From positions 1 through 64,000 of the forward strand of contig JAFTMS010000031.1 in the NCBI GenBank assembly GCA_017452265.1: a stretch of 64,000 nucleotides of DNA, in the 5' to 3' direction. The first letter of the stretch is position 1; every line of letters starts with the position of its first letter. Positions 52,668 to 61,296 of this stretch are shown in pieces. Source of the stretch: Bacteroidales bacterium (GTDB lineage: Bacteria > Bacteroidota > Bacteroidia > Bacteroidales > UBA932). Position numbers and translations under genes: made by a program. The notes beneath the pieces were generated by a model. That model worked only from the letters and a program-made list of their open reading frames with translations. It was not told where the DNA came from and made no database searches.

Positions 52668-54525
52668 TCTCGAATCCCTCCCTGAGGGTGGTCTTGTGGA
52701 TGCGGATCGGTTCCTTTCCGAGGTTCTCTACGACGTACTTGCCCATGTCGGCCGGCACGCAGACTATGTCCATGAAGTCCATGTCGTAGCAACGCTCAGG
52801 ATGCTCCACGCTGCGTACGCGCGCCCTGTCGCCGTCCACGAGGGTGAGCACGTGGAACTTCTCGTTCTTCGTGTCCTGCTCGCACATCTTCTCGAACTCG
52901 AGGCGGCGGAGGGAGATGTACATCTGCGGATTCTCACCGAGGATGTATTCCTCCCAGCCTTCTCCCTTGGCTTCGAGGCGCGGCTTCTGGACGATGTAGT
53001 CCGGACTGTTAGGGTCGTGTATCACGGATGTCCTTCTGTCCTGGTTCACGTTCAGCTCGCCGAGATGCGTGTGGATCGGGCGCTGCTTGCCGTCGAAGTC
53101 CAGACGGAGGTAGTCGTACATCTTGTATGTGTATGAGCCGATCGTGAGCGAACCGATTTCGAGGATGACCTGGTTGCGTCCGCTTGAGTGGATTGTTCCA
53201 GCAGGAAGCATCACCTGAAGGCCCGGAACTGAAGGCTCGTAGCTTACATACTTCTCGTAGTCGCACGGAATCTGCTTCGTGTCGGCATCCTCGATCTCCT
53301 TGAAGAACTGAGGGATGTCGGCGTCGTCGCGGAAGCCGATGAAGGTCTTTGCCTCATGGCCTGTCACCACGACATAGTAGCTCTCGTCCTGACGGCCGAA
53401 CTCATTGTAGTTCTCGATGTTGAACTTTCCGCCCGAGTGGCACTGGATGGACATGTTTCCTGTGGAATGGTACGAGTCGTCCCAGTTGAAGCGGATAGGG
53501 AAGTATCCCTGATATTTGTTCACGCACTTCTCTCCCATGAGGCTTATGCCCTCCTTGTGGACGAACGAGCAGTAGTTGATGTCGAGCATCTCCTTGCCTG
53601 CCTCCACGAGTACGCTGACCTCCATCGGGATGAAGTCGAACACCCATGCTGCGTTCCTCATCTCCTTCGGGAGATTGCGGTGCTTCTTCATGTACGAGCC
53701 GCCCCATACGCCTTCGAGGTAGCAAGGCTTTGCGCGGAACGGATACTTCACGAGCTGTGCGCAGATGTCGGCGAATGTGCTGAAAGGCATCATCTGGAGC
53801 TTCTTAGGATCGTTGTCGAGGAAATAGTAGTCCGGGACATTGTTCTTCCAGAGTTCCTTTCTGAGCTGTACGGCGCACTCGAAGTCGCAGTAGTAGCAGC
53901 GGCGGATGGTGCGGTTGATGATGCCCGGGCGCTCCTTGCCGAGGTTGGAGTATTCACCGCCCCTGATGCGGAGCATGGTCTTCATCGGGGTGATGTCGAA
54001 CCAGCACTTCACGTCGTAGAGGTCGCGGAGCTCCGGAATCATGGAGCCGTATCCTGCAACGACCGTAAGCTTGCCCGGAGCCTTCATTGCAGGCACATCC
54101 TTGCGGAACTGAGCCATCTTTGCCTCGTCGAAAAGGCCGGTGTAGCCGCCGTGGTAGAGCTTGCCGTAGAGGAGGGTCGGGTCTATCTTAGTGTCCCAGA
54201 TAAGGAGCGGGTCGATCATGTCGTCGATCTCCTTGCCGGACTTGAGGACGGCCTTGTTGGAGTCCACGGCCTCGAACTCGAATCCGTGGATGACGCACTC
54301 CCTTGCGAGAAGGTTCAGGAAGAGGTTCCAGTTGGCTGTGGTGTAGCCGTCGATGCCGACGATGACGCCTTCAGACTTCACACGGTCGGCGATTTCGGCG
54401 ACGAATTTCTTGGCGACGTTCGGTGTGCCGCCGGATACTATTGAATTGATTGTTTCCTCTGACAGGGCCGGACGGTTCACCGGCTTCGGATCGTCAAAAG
54501 GAAAGGGGTTGTACATGAAGCTCAT
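52654..54525 (-). CDS. Class I phosphomannose-isomerase-like cupin protein with N-terminal extension
   Basis: A 623-residue cytoplasmic protein. The C-terminal half (about 300-590) has the cupin pattern of class I mannose-6-phosphate isomerases (YHSTGNMSIQCHSGGKFNIE; ITVVVTGHEAKTF-like; LPAGTIHSSGRNQVILE with the Pro-Ala-Gly-Thr-Ile-His zinc region). The N-terminal 250 residues (VIVGIDGYTTANWNLFLNLL, GKLTVVAGYGSMIPELRDLY) resemble the start of uridine-kinase-like folds but lack a clear Walker A GKS/T, so that part may be non-catalytic. Proteins of this build occur beside ROK kinases in Bacteroidetes PULs. The substrate is inferred to be a phosphorylated hexose. Confidence 0.65.
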   Translation of the reverse strand: MSFMYNPFPFDDPKPVNRPALSEETINSIVSGGTPNVAKKFVAEIADRVKSEGVIVGIDGYTTANWNLFLNLLARECVIHGFEFEAVDSNKAVLKSGKEIDDMIDPLLIWDTKIDPTLLYGKLYHGGYTGLFDEAKMAQFRKDVPAMKAPGKLTVVAGYGSMIPELRDLYDVKCWFDITPMKTMLRIRGGEYSNLGKERPGIINRTIRRCYYCDFECAVQLRKELWKNNVPDYYFLDNDPKKLQMMPFSTFADICAQLVKYPFRAKPCYLEGVWGGSYMKKHRNLPKEMRNAAWVFDFIPMEVSVLVEAGKEMLDINYCSFVHKEGISLMGEKCVNKYQGYFPIRFNWDDSYHSTGNMSIQCHSGGKFNIENYNEFGRQDESYYVVVTGHEAKTFIGFRDDADIPQFFKEIEDADTKQIPCDYEKYVSYEPSVPGLQVMLPAGTIHSSGRNQVILEIGSLTIGSYTYKMYDYLRLDFDGKQRPIHTHLGELNVNQDRRTSVIHDPNSPDYIVQKPRLEAKGEGWEEYILGENPQMYISLRRLEFEKMCEQDTKNEKFHVLTLVDGDRARVRSVEHPERCYDMDFMDIVCVPADMGKYVVENLGKEPIRIHKTTLREGFENDEK

Positions 54526-54557
54526 AATCTGTATCTTTTATTGTACTTGTTTATTTT

Positions 54558-54637
54558 AGATTGCCACGTCGCTGACGTGTTTTACGTCATCCTGAGGAGG
54601 GGCTTGTCCCCGACGTGAGGATCTTTCTCAATGACGT
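54558..54637. repeat. Dispersed palindromic repeat, composite copy
   Basis: TTTAGATTGCCACGTCGCTGA, then a CGTCATCCTGAGGAGG...GAGGATCTTTCTCAATGACGTT unit. The first part matches the unit at 25,105 and the second is a related palindrome around GGGGCTTGTCCCC. It fills the 111-bp gap between the isomerase-like and cupin genes inside the PUL operon, and might attenuate transcription there. Confidence 0.5.
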
Positions 54638-56100
54638 TATTGTATGTTGAAGAATTCGAATCCCATCATTTCGGCGAAGTCCTCCAGTTCCTTGCGCCAG
54701 TCTCCGTCCACGATTGCATAATGCTGTGTGGCCCCTATGCGCAGAACCTGCTCCCAAAGCTCCTTCACCGGCACCACCGGACGGAAGATGCTGTGGCTGT
54801 ATGTCGCCAGAAGGTGCTTCCTGTCGCTCTGCGGCGTGTCCTTCTCGGAAAGGCTCTCTGCCATGAAGGTGATGAGCTTGTACTTTCCGTCTTCCTCGTA
54901 AAGTCCTGCCACCGTCTTCATTCCCGGGCTGAAACGGTTCCATGCGAACGGCGCTCCGGCATATTTCCAGTGTGTCTTGGCGAAACGTACGTCGCGTGAT
55001 ATGATCACGTTCTCCTGCCACTGGGGGTCATTGTGGTCGTTCGGGCCAGCGTGTCCTCCGGCGAATGTGCCGAAATCGTCCTCAATGTGGAAAGGCTCTA
55101 TGAAGTTCACGTTCTTTCCGCTCATGAGCTTGAGGATGTAGGTGATGAGTCCGGCTCCTATATCCGCCTCAGGCACAAGCACACTCATGTTCTCGTTGAA
55201 CCACTGAGGGTAGAATCCCGCGCGGCATCCCGCCGTCCTGAACGTCGCCTGGTCGATGTCGTTGTATACATAGCAGTCGATGTCGTTCTTTTCAGCGAGC
55301 TTCTTTATTCCGAGCGTCGCCTTCACGCAGCCGATGAACTTGTCGTACTCGACGTCCTCCATCATCCTGTATTTACCCGTAAGCTCGTCAGCATATTCCT
55401 TTACCTCCTCTTCCGTAAGATTCTCTATTTCAGTGCCGTAGTCGCTGTACGGAAGGTAGTGGATTTCCGGGCCTATCATCGTGAAGAGGTCGTAGTTGTC
55501 GATGTAGGTGCTCCACATCGCCTCGTTCATGTTGGCCATGAGGCCGACGGTAGACTTGCGGAGAATCGCGCGTGTCCTTGCCGCGTTGGCATATACCTTC
55601 AGCTGCTCTGTCACCTGCTCGCGTGTGCCCATGATGGTCTTCACGTTCTTTCTCGGTATCCTTCTGATGCTTCCTGAGCCTTCGAGCGAGCCTACGAGCG
55701 TGCCTGCGCAGAGATAGTCCACGAAATCGTCCTCGTCGAGGGTGGTCTCGAAGGTCATCTTAGGCTTGGCCACATTGCAGAAGATGATCGGAATGTCCGG
55801 ACAGTCGCGCAGGAAGCGTATCCACGCAAAATCCTCGCTCCATGACAGGAATTCCGCATATATGAAGTCCACCTTCCCGGCATAGAAGAGGTCCATCGCC
55901 TTTTCCGCGTCCTCCCTTTCGTAGACTATGCCCGGATATGCAAGGTCAAGGAAATCCATCGTTGCCATGATTTCCTTGACCGCCTTCTCCTTACGTTCTC
56001 CGTATGTACCCCTTTGAGGGCCGTAGAGATTCTTGAATCTTGGGGAGGCTATGAGCAGAAGACCTGCCTTCGGTTTTCTGTTTTTCAGTTCTGCTTTCAT
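54637..56100 (-). CDS. L-fucose/L-arabinose isomerase-like protein
   Basis: A 487-residue protein of the FucI/AraA-like isomerase superfamily. Supporting patterns are the N-terminal Rossmann-type KAGLLLIASPRF, and metal-site-like residues in VPEADIGAGLITY, EPFHIEDDFGTFAGGHAGP (Glu, Asp, His) and the late QHYAIVDGDW, in the order seen in arabinose isomerases. The sequence is divergent from both named enzymes, so the sugar cannot be stated. It lies between the MFS transporter (6 bp) and the cupin protein, pointing to aldose-ketose conversion of the imported sugar. Confidence 0.7.
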   Translation of the reverse strand: MKAELKNRKPKAGLLLIASPRFKNLYGPQRGTYGERKEKAVKEIMATMDFLDLAYPGIVYEREDAEKAMDLFYAGKVDFIYAEFLSWSEDFAWIRFLRDCPDIPIIFCNVAKPKMTFETTLDEDDFVDYLCAGTLVGSLEGSGSIRRIPRKNVKTIMGTREQVTEQLKVYANAARTRAILRKSTVGLMANMNEAMWSTYIDNYDLFTMIGPEIHYLPYSDYGTEIENLTEEEVKEYADELTGKYRMMEDVEYDKFIGCVKATLGIKKLAEKNDIDCYVYNDIDQATFRTAGCRAGFYPQWFNENMSVLVPEADIGAGLITYILKLMSGKNVNFIEPFHIEDDFGTFAGGHAGPNDHNDPQWQENVIISRDVRFAKTHWKYAGAPFAWNRFSPGMKTVAGLYEEDGKYKLITFMAESLSEKDTPQSDRKHLLATYSHSIFRPVVPVKELWEQVLRIGATQHYAIVDGDWRKELEDFAEMMGFEFFNIQ

Positions 56101-56105
56101 ATCTT

Positions 56106-57413
56106 TTATCTGTTTATCTTGTCATAATCTTTCTGGTAATGGGTTCTGCTGACTATCAGACAGAGTGCTCCGCACACGATCCACACGGCTCCGAGCACAG
56201 GGAACGTCGCCGAGAGGCTGCCCATGCTGTCCTTCATGGCGCCGAGGATGACAGGAGCGAGGGCGCCGACCGCAAAGCCTGTGGTGATGAGGGCGCTTGA
56301 ACATGAGGCATGGAGCCTTGAAGGTGTCACATCATAGAGCACCGTATATATGTTTGCATCGAAGAATGCACGGAAGAATCCCCAGCCGGCAAAGCATAGA
56401 TAGATGAGCCAGAGGGCCTTGCTGCTGCCGACGAAGAAGAGGAATATTGCTCCGAGAATGAGGCCGAGGCCCTGGATCACCATCCTTATCTTGTGGTCGC
56501 GCACCGCAAACTTGTCTGAAAGCGTGCCTGCGAGCAGGACGCCGGCGAATGCTGCTACGTATGTATAGAACATAGAGTTGAAGCCGGCAGTGGCCTGGCT
56601 CTGGCCGAATTCCTCTTGCAGGAAGGCCGGAACCCATGTCATGTAGCCGGTGATCACGAATATGAAGCCGCTGAATCCGATTGTCAGGGCGAGTGCAGTC
56701 GGTGTGGTGAAAACGGTCTTGAAGCCGTCGAGAATGCCCGGCTTCAGGGCGTCGTCAGCCTTGAGGGAAGCGCTTTCTGACCCCCCCTCATCAGACGCGT
56801 TTACTTCATTGCGTGGTGCTTCGGCGATGTGTCCCACGGCCTTGTCCCTCAGTCTAAAGGCCATCACAATGCCCCAGATGATGCCTGCCGCACCGAAGAT
56901 GATGAATGAATACTTCCATCCCAGCTTGTCGGCGATGAGCCCTGCAAGCCAGCCGGCGAGGATCACTCCCACATAGTATGACGTCTGGTGGATGGACATC
57001 GCGCGTGCACGTGTATCTGTATGGTACTGTCCGAGCAGCGAGTAGTTCGCAGGACCGAAGAACGCCTCTCCGCCTCCTGTCGCCACACTTCGCATGATGA
57101 TGAGCATCACGACACCGTTCGCAAGGCCTGTGAACATGGTTGCGACGCTCCAGAACAGGATGCTTACAGTAGTCACCCACTTGCGGCTGAAACGGTCGCC
57201 GGCCCAGCCTCCGAGCGGTACCATGCAGGCGTAGCAGAGGTTGAATATCGTTGCTATGAGGCCGGCGGACGTGTCCGTAAGGCTGAGTGAGTCGCGTATT
57301 GCAGGAAGTACCGTATTGAACACCTGCCTGTCTGCCTGATTGAGCAGATATGCCATCCAGAGAAGCCCCAGAACTTCCCATTTATAGTATTTCCCAGTGC
57401 CTTTTGCTGTCAT
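56106..57413 (-). CDS. MFS sugar (acid) transporter
   Basis: A 435-residue inner-membrane transporter with 12 predicted helices. ATG 57,413 is chosen because upstream in-frame sequence runs through the promoter. The segment WMAYLLNQADRQVFNTVLPA and the loop GGWAGDRFSRKW (MFS motif A, GxxxDRxxR) place it near the anion:cation symporter (UhpT/ExuT-like) subfamily. It is the first gene of the leftward PUL operon and would bring the released sugar into the cytoplasm. Confidence 0.9.
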   Translation of the reverse strand: MTAKGTGKYYKWEVLGLLWMAYLLNQADRQVFNTVLPAIRDSLSLTDTSAGLIATIFNLCYACMVPLGGWAGDRFSRKWVTTVSILFWSVATMFTGLANGVVMLIIMRSVATGGGEAFFGPANYSLLGQYHTDTRARAMSIHQTSYYVGVILAGWLAGLIADKLGWKYSFIIFGAAGIIWGIVMAFRLRDKAVGHIAEAPRNEVNASDEGGSESASLKADDALKPGILDGFKTVFTTPTALALTIGFSGFIFVITGYMTWVPAFLQEEFGQSQATAGFNSMFYTYVAAFAGVLLAGTLSDKFAVRDHKIRMVIQGLGLILGAIFLFFVGSSKALWLIYLCFAGWGFFRAFFDANIYTVLYDVTPSRLHASCSSALITTGFAVGALAPVILGAMKDSMGSLSATFPVLGAVWIVCGALCLIVSRTHYQKDYDKINR

Positions 57414-57434
57414 TTTTTCGTATTTTTTAATTAA

Positions 57435-57482
57435 GTGTGGTGTAGTGTGGTGCAAAAGTAGATAAATTCTTGCAAATTCCAA
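57435..57482 (-). promoter_or_regulatory. PUL operon promoter with paired CACCACA operator
   Basis: On the minus strand TTG (complement of 57480-57482) is followed after 19 bp by TACTTTTG (complement of 57453-57460), a canonical Bacteroidetes promoter. Immediately downstream come two CACCACA heptamers (complements of 57446-57452 and 57436-57442), 10 bp apart, over the expected transcription start and 20-40 bp before the MFS ATG. The operator is in the same orientation relative to transcription as at 34,627. Confidence 0.72.
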
Positions 57483-57501
57483 TACAAAAATATTAATTTT
57501 G
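57470..57501 (+). promoter_or_regulatory. Divergent promoter of the NAGPA-GH127 genes
   Basis: TTG (57470-57472), a 21-bp spacer, and TAATTTTG (57494-57501) match the Bacteroidetes consensus on the plus strand. It overlaps the MFS promoter head to head, so one regulator could govern both directions. The NAGPA ATG is about 37 bp downstream. Confidence 0.65.
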
Positions 57502-57538
57502 CAGGCGTAACGACCTATTGTTAATTTTTTTTAACCGC

Positions 57539-59131
57539 ATGATCATGTTCAACACAAAATTTTCAGCATTCCTTTTGGCGGCAGCATCGTTTCTCGCCTG
57601 CACGAAGCCTGCTCCCGAAACCAAGCCTGTGCTTGATGACGCATCAGACCTTCAGGCGGAGCAGCTCACCCTCGAATCCGTCCGCCTCACATGGCAGGAC
57701 AATGCGCAGGGAGAGGCGGGATACCGCGTATTCCTCCGTGGCGAAGGCGAGGGCTATCATGTCGAGCCGCTGACAACGCTTTCCGCTGATTCAGAGATAT
57801 ATACGTTTGAAGGACTGACTGCAGGGGAGGTCTGTGATTTCGGTGTTCAGGCTGTTTCGGATGACATTACGGCTCATTCTTCCATTGTCTGGCTCAACGG
57901 CTTCAAGGTGGTGGACTGGACGAAGAAGCCTCAGGTGACAAAGGTTGATGCAACATATGCATATGTGGCTGTTTCGTATAAGATAGCCAACCTTCCGGAT
58001 GCTACGGTGGAGCACGGAGTATGCTTCAGCGCCGAAGGAGACCCGGCGGTCGGTGACATAAAGGTGCGGGGGCCGGAAATCAGACAAGGGACGGAAATCA
58101 TGCTGGTGGTTCCGAATGCGTATCTTGAGGATGGAAAGGAGTATAGGATGAGCGTATATGTCCGTGACGGCGAGGAATACATGTACAGCGACCCTCAGAC
58201 CGTGAAGCTTGCGGGGCAGCCGGCTACGTTGGAGCTTGCATGGGAGAAGCAGGAATATGCCGGAGCGGAAGGAGTGGATATATACAAGACCGTTTCGCAG
58301 CTTAACGGCCGTAACTTCAACGCCTGGTATGCCGTTGCGGATCCTTCGCTGGTGGAATTCAAGGTGCTTGATACGCCTGTCGGAAGGGCGGACTGCAAGA
58401 CGGTGGCGGAGCAGGCAGAGGCTGCAGAAGGATGCCTTGCCCTCATCAACGGAGGCATATACGGAAACTATCATATCGGAGTCATATTCACGGACGGAGA
58501 GCCTCAGGAATGGGTGGACAATGTCTACAACAACTACTGGAGCCCGACAGGCGACGGCACGCTGTGGAATATCACAAGACCGATAATCGGAGTGGACAGG
58601 AACGGCAAGGCAGAGGCATACTGGACGGCTTCACCGGCATATGGCACATATTACTATTATACGGCGCCGCTGCCGACCGTTGTCGGTGAGGCGAAGTATC
58701 CGGAAGCGTCTGCCGGAATGCCTGTGCAGTCTGCTTCATGGGAGCCTTACAATGCCCTCAGCACGGGCCCTATGCTCCTGTATGACGGAAAATGCTGCAT
58801 CAACCACGAGAAGAACGCGGCGGGAAACTATATGACCAATTACGAGTGCTGGGCCCTTGACATTTATGAGGGATGCCCGGACAGGACGGCTGTGGGAATC
58901 ACCGCTGACGGAAAGATTGTCCTCTTCATCTGTGACGGACGCATAGATGCAAGCCAGGGGGCGACGCATGAGGAAGTGGCCATGATCATGAAGGCAATAG
59001 GCTGCGTGCATGCCATGAACCTTGACGGAGGCGGCTCGACGGGCATGTGGGTGAAGGATGCCGGCATGGTCAATCATATGGACGGAAGCTGGAGGGCAGT
59101 GAAATCGACACTTGGATTTTTCAGCAAATGA
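57539..59131 (+). CDS. NAGPA-type phosphodiester glycosidase lipoprotein
   Basis: A 530-residue lipoprotein (signal ending FLAC). An Fn3-like domain (about 35-120) and a second beta domain (about 125-225) precede the C-terminal phosphodiester-glycosidase (NAGPA/DUF2233) domain, seen from LINGGIYGN, RTAVGITADGKIVLFICDGR, GATHEEVAMIMKAIGC and MNLDGGGSTGMW. The mammalian relative removes GlcNAc from GlcNAc-1-phospho-6-mannose. Here the natural target is unknown, but a sugar-phosphodiester is likely. Its stop overlaps the GH127 start (ATGA). Confidence 0.85.
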   Translation: MIMFNTKFSAFLLAAASFLACTKPAPETKPVLDDASDLQAEQLTLESVRLTWQDNAQGEAGYRVFLRGEGEGYHVEPLTTLSADSEIYTFEGLTAGEVCDFGVQAVSDDITAHSSIVWLNGFKVVDWTKKPQVTKVDATYAYVAVSYKIANLPDATVEHGVCFSAEGDPAVGDIKVRGPEIRQGTEIMLVVPNAYLEDGKEYRMSVYVRDGEEYMYSDPQTVKLAGQPATLELAWEKQEYAGAEGVDIYKTVSQLNGRNFNAWYAVADPSLVEFKVLDTPVGRADCKTVAEQAEAAEGCLALINGGIYGNYHIGVIFTDGEPQEWVDNVYNNYWSPTGDGTLWNITRPIIGVDRNGKAEAYWTASPAYGTYYYYTAPLPTVVGEAKYPEASAGMPVQSASWEPYNALSTGPMLLYDGKCCINHEKNAAGNYMTNYECWALDIYEGCPDRTAVGITADGKIVLFICDGRIDASQGATHEEVAMIMKAIGCVHAMNLDGGGSTGMWVKDAGMVNHMDGSWRAVKSTLGFFSK

Positions 59132-61143
59132 AGAAAATAATATCATCGATTGTTTTTGCGGCGGTGGCCTTGAACGCTTCCGCTCAGGACTATGTATTCA
59201 ACCGTTACCCTCTTGAGGCGACGGATTTTGCCGAACTTCCCATCGGCGCCATCAAGGCGGACGGCTGGCTCCACGAGCAGCTTGTGAAGCAGAAGGACGG
59301 AATGACCGGCCATCTGGACGAGCTGTACAGCGAAGTCGTGGGCGAGGACAACGCCTGGATCGGCGGCGAGGGCGACACATGGGAACGTGGCCCGTATTGG
59401 ATAGACGGCCTTGTTCCGCTCGCACATCTGCTTGATGATGAGGAGCTTATAGTAAAAGCGAACAAATGGGTGGAAGCCATGATAACGACTTCCGCCGATG
59501 ACGGATATTTCGGAAACAGGATTTCGCGTCCTTATATAGAAGGCTTCCAGCGTGGCAAGGCGGAGGACTGGTGGCCAAAGATGGTTGCGCTCAAGATTCT
59601 GAAGCAGCATTATATGGCAACGGGCGACGAGCGCGTGATTACGGTCATGACGAAATATTTCCGTTACCAGCTCGAGAACCTTCCCGAGAAGCCGCTCGAC
59701 CACTGGACATTCTGGGGAGAATGGCGTGGAGGTGACAATCTCGATATGGTATATTGGCTCTACAACATCACAGGGGACGATTTCCTGCTCGAACTCGGAG
59801 ACCTGATCCATAGTCAGACGACAGCCTGGACCCCGATGTTCTGGGGCGAGACCCCTGAGCTTCTTACTCAGAATTCGATGCATTGCGTGAATCTGGCCCA
59901 CGGCTTCAAGGAGCCGGTGATATGGTGGCAGAGGTCGCATGATCCTAAGGATCTGAATGCTCCGAAAAAGGCTATGGAGACCATCAGAAGGACGATAGGT
60001 CTTCCGACAGGCTTATGGGCCGGTGACGAGCAGATACATTTCGGTGAACCGACGAGAGGTTCGGAGCTCTGCACTGCGGTGGAGATGATGTATTCCCTTG
60101 AGCAGATGATGAAGGCGACAGGTGACGTGTGCTGGGCCGACCATCTGGAACGTGTGGCCTACAATGCGCTTCCGACACAGGCGACGGATGCATATGACGG
60201 ACGTCAGTACTACCAGCAGACCAATCAGATAGCCTGCTCGCGCGAGTGGAGGAACTTCGTCACCCAGCATGAGGACAACGACAATGTGTTCGGCCTTCTG
60301 AACGGCTATCCGTGCTGCACCTGCAATATGCATCAGGGCTGGCCGAAATTCGTTCAGAACCTCTGGTATGCAAGCCGTGACGGCGGCCTCGCTGCCTTCG
60401 TCTACGCTCCGGCAACGGTCACAGCAAAGGTTGCGGACGGTGTCGCTGTGTGCCTGAAGCAGGAGACCGGCTATCCGTTCGAAGAGACGGTGCGCGTGAC
60501 GGTGAGCTATCCGGACAGAAAGGTGAAGAGCGCATATTTCCCATTGTATTTCAGAATTCCGCAGTGGTGCTCCGGTGCAGCTGTTCTTGTGAACGGAGAG
60601 GCCGCGTGCGATGCTCCCAAGGGTGGCGAGCTTGTCTGTCTGCGCAGAAAATGGGCAAAAGATGATGTCGTCGAGCTGACATTCCCTATGCCGGTGCGCA
60701 CAAGCGAGTGGTACGACGGCGCGACGGTGGTGGAGCGCGGCCCGCTCGTGTATTCGCTCCGTATGGAAGAGAAGTGGGAAAAGCATGAATTCGAGCCGGA
60801 GAAGAGTGCACAGTACGGCCCGTACTACTGGACAGCGGTTTCCGATACGCCTTGGAACTACGCATTCAGCAGGGCGGATCTCGTGCCGGAGAAGCTCGGC
60901 GAGAACTTCAAGGTGGAAGCGAAGCAGTGGGACGGAAGCTATCCGTGGAATCTCGAAAACGCTCCGGTAAGCATAAAGGCAAAGGCATATGTCCTCGAAC
61001 ACTGGAAGGAATACAACGGTTCCACTGGTCCGGTGGCATATTTCCGTGAGGACGGTGACGACACTGGCGAAGAAGCATGGATAGAGCTGATACCATACGG
61101 CTGCACCACACTCCGCATAACAGAATTCCCGACACGTCTGTAA
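59128..61143 (+). CDS. GH127/GH146-like protein (beta-L-arabinofuranosidase family)
   Basis: A 671-residue secreted enzyme (signal peptide cleaving at NASAQD). The start at 59,128 overlaps the NAGPA stop by 4 bp and gives a clean signal. An alpha6/alpha6 barrel typical of former DUF1680 proteins is indicated by DNAWIGGEGDTWERGPYWIDGL, and the zinc-cysteine motif YPCCTCNMHQGWPKF matches the Cys-Cys-x-x-Asn region of GH127. GH127 founders cleave beta-L-arabinofuranosides, but the family is functionally broad, so specificity in a HexNAc-type locus is open. Confidence 0.85.
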   Translation: MKKIISSIVFAAVALNASAQDYVFNRYPLEATDFAELPIGAIKADGWLHEQLVKQKDGMTGHLDELYSEVVGEDNAWIGGEGDTWERGPYWIDGLVPLAHLLDDEELIVKANKWVEAMITTSADDGYFGNRISRPYIEGFQRGKAEDWWPKMVALKILKQHYMATGDERVITVMTKYFRYQLENLPEKPLDHWTFWGEWRGGDNLDMVYWLYNITGDDFLLELGDLIHSQTTAWTPMFWGETPELLTQNSMHCVNLAHGFKEPVIWWQRSHDPKDLNAPKKAMETIRRTIGLPTGLWAGDEQIHFGEPTRGSELCTAVEMMYSLEQMMKATGDVCWADHLERVAYNALPTQATDAYDGRQYYQQTNQIACSREWRNFVTQHEDNDNVFGLLNGYPCCTCNMHQGWPKFVQNLWYASRDGGLAAFVYAPATVTAKVADGVAVCLKQETGYPFEETVRVTVSYPDRKVKSAYFPLYFRIPQWCSGAAVLVNGEAACDAPKGGELVCLRRKWAKDDVVELTFPMPVRTSEWYDGATVVERGPLVYSLRMEEKWEKHEFEPEKSAQYGPYYWTAVSDTPWNYAFSRADLVPEKLGENFKVEAKQWDGSYPWNLENAPVSIKAKAYVLEHWKEYNGSTGPVAYFREDGDDTGEEAWIELIPYGCTTLRITEFPTRL

Positions 61144-61296
61144 ATCTACTGATCAGCTAATTTGTTGATATTTAATATATTACATCTTTCAGGGTCGGTA
61201 AAATCTCCTACCCTAAAACATATAACATGTTGATATATAACTATATAGGTGTTTTGTAAAAATAATGAACTTGACTTACACTTGCGAAACTTGAGT
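61144..61296. other. Intergenic leader with small hairpin
   Basis: This 153-bp gap between the GH127 and epimerase-like genes holds AGGGT...ACCCT (about 61,191-61,214), a weak hairpin with GGTCGGTAAA like one arm of the galK palindrome, and three ACTTG repeats 11 bp apart (61,268-61,293). No clear TAnnTTTG promoter was found. The epimerase gene may be read from the upstream promoter. Confidence 0.35.

Noticed and set aside
52845-52858. CACGTGGAAC half site in the cupin protein gene
   Set aside because: The left arm (GTGAG) does not match GTTC; a half site is not enough.
53356-54444. 362-codon frame opposite the cupin protein gene
   Set aside because: Antisense shadow with repetitive Val/Glu/Ala composition caused by the codon use of the real gene.
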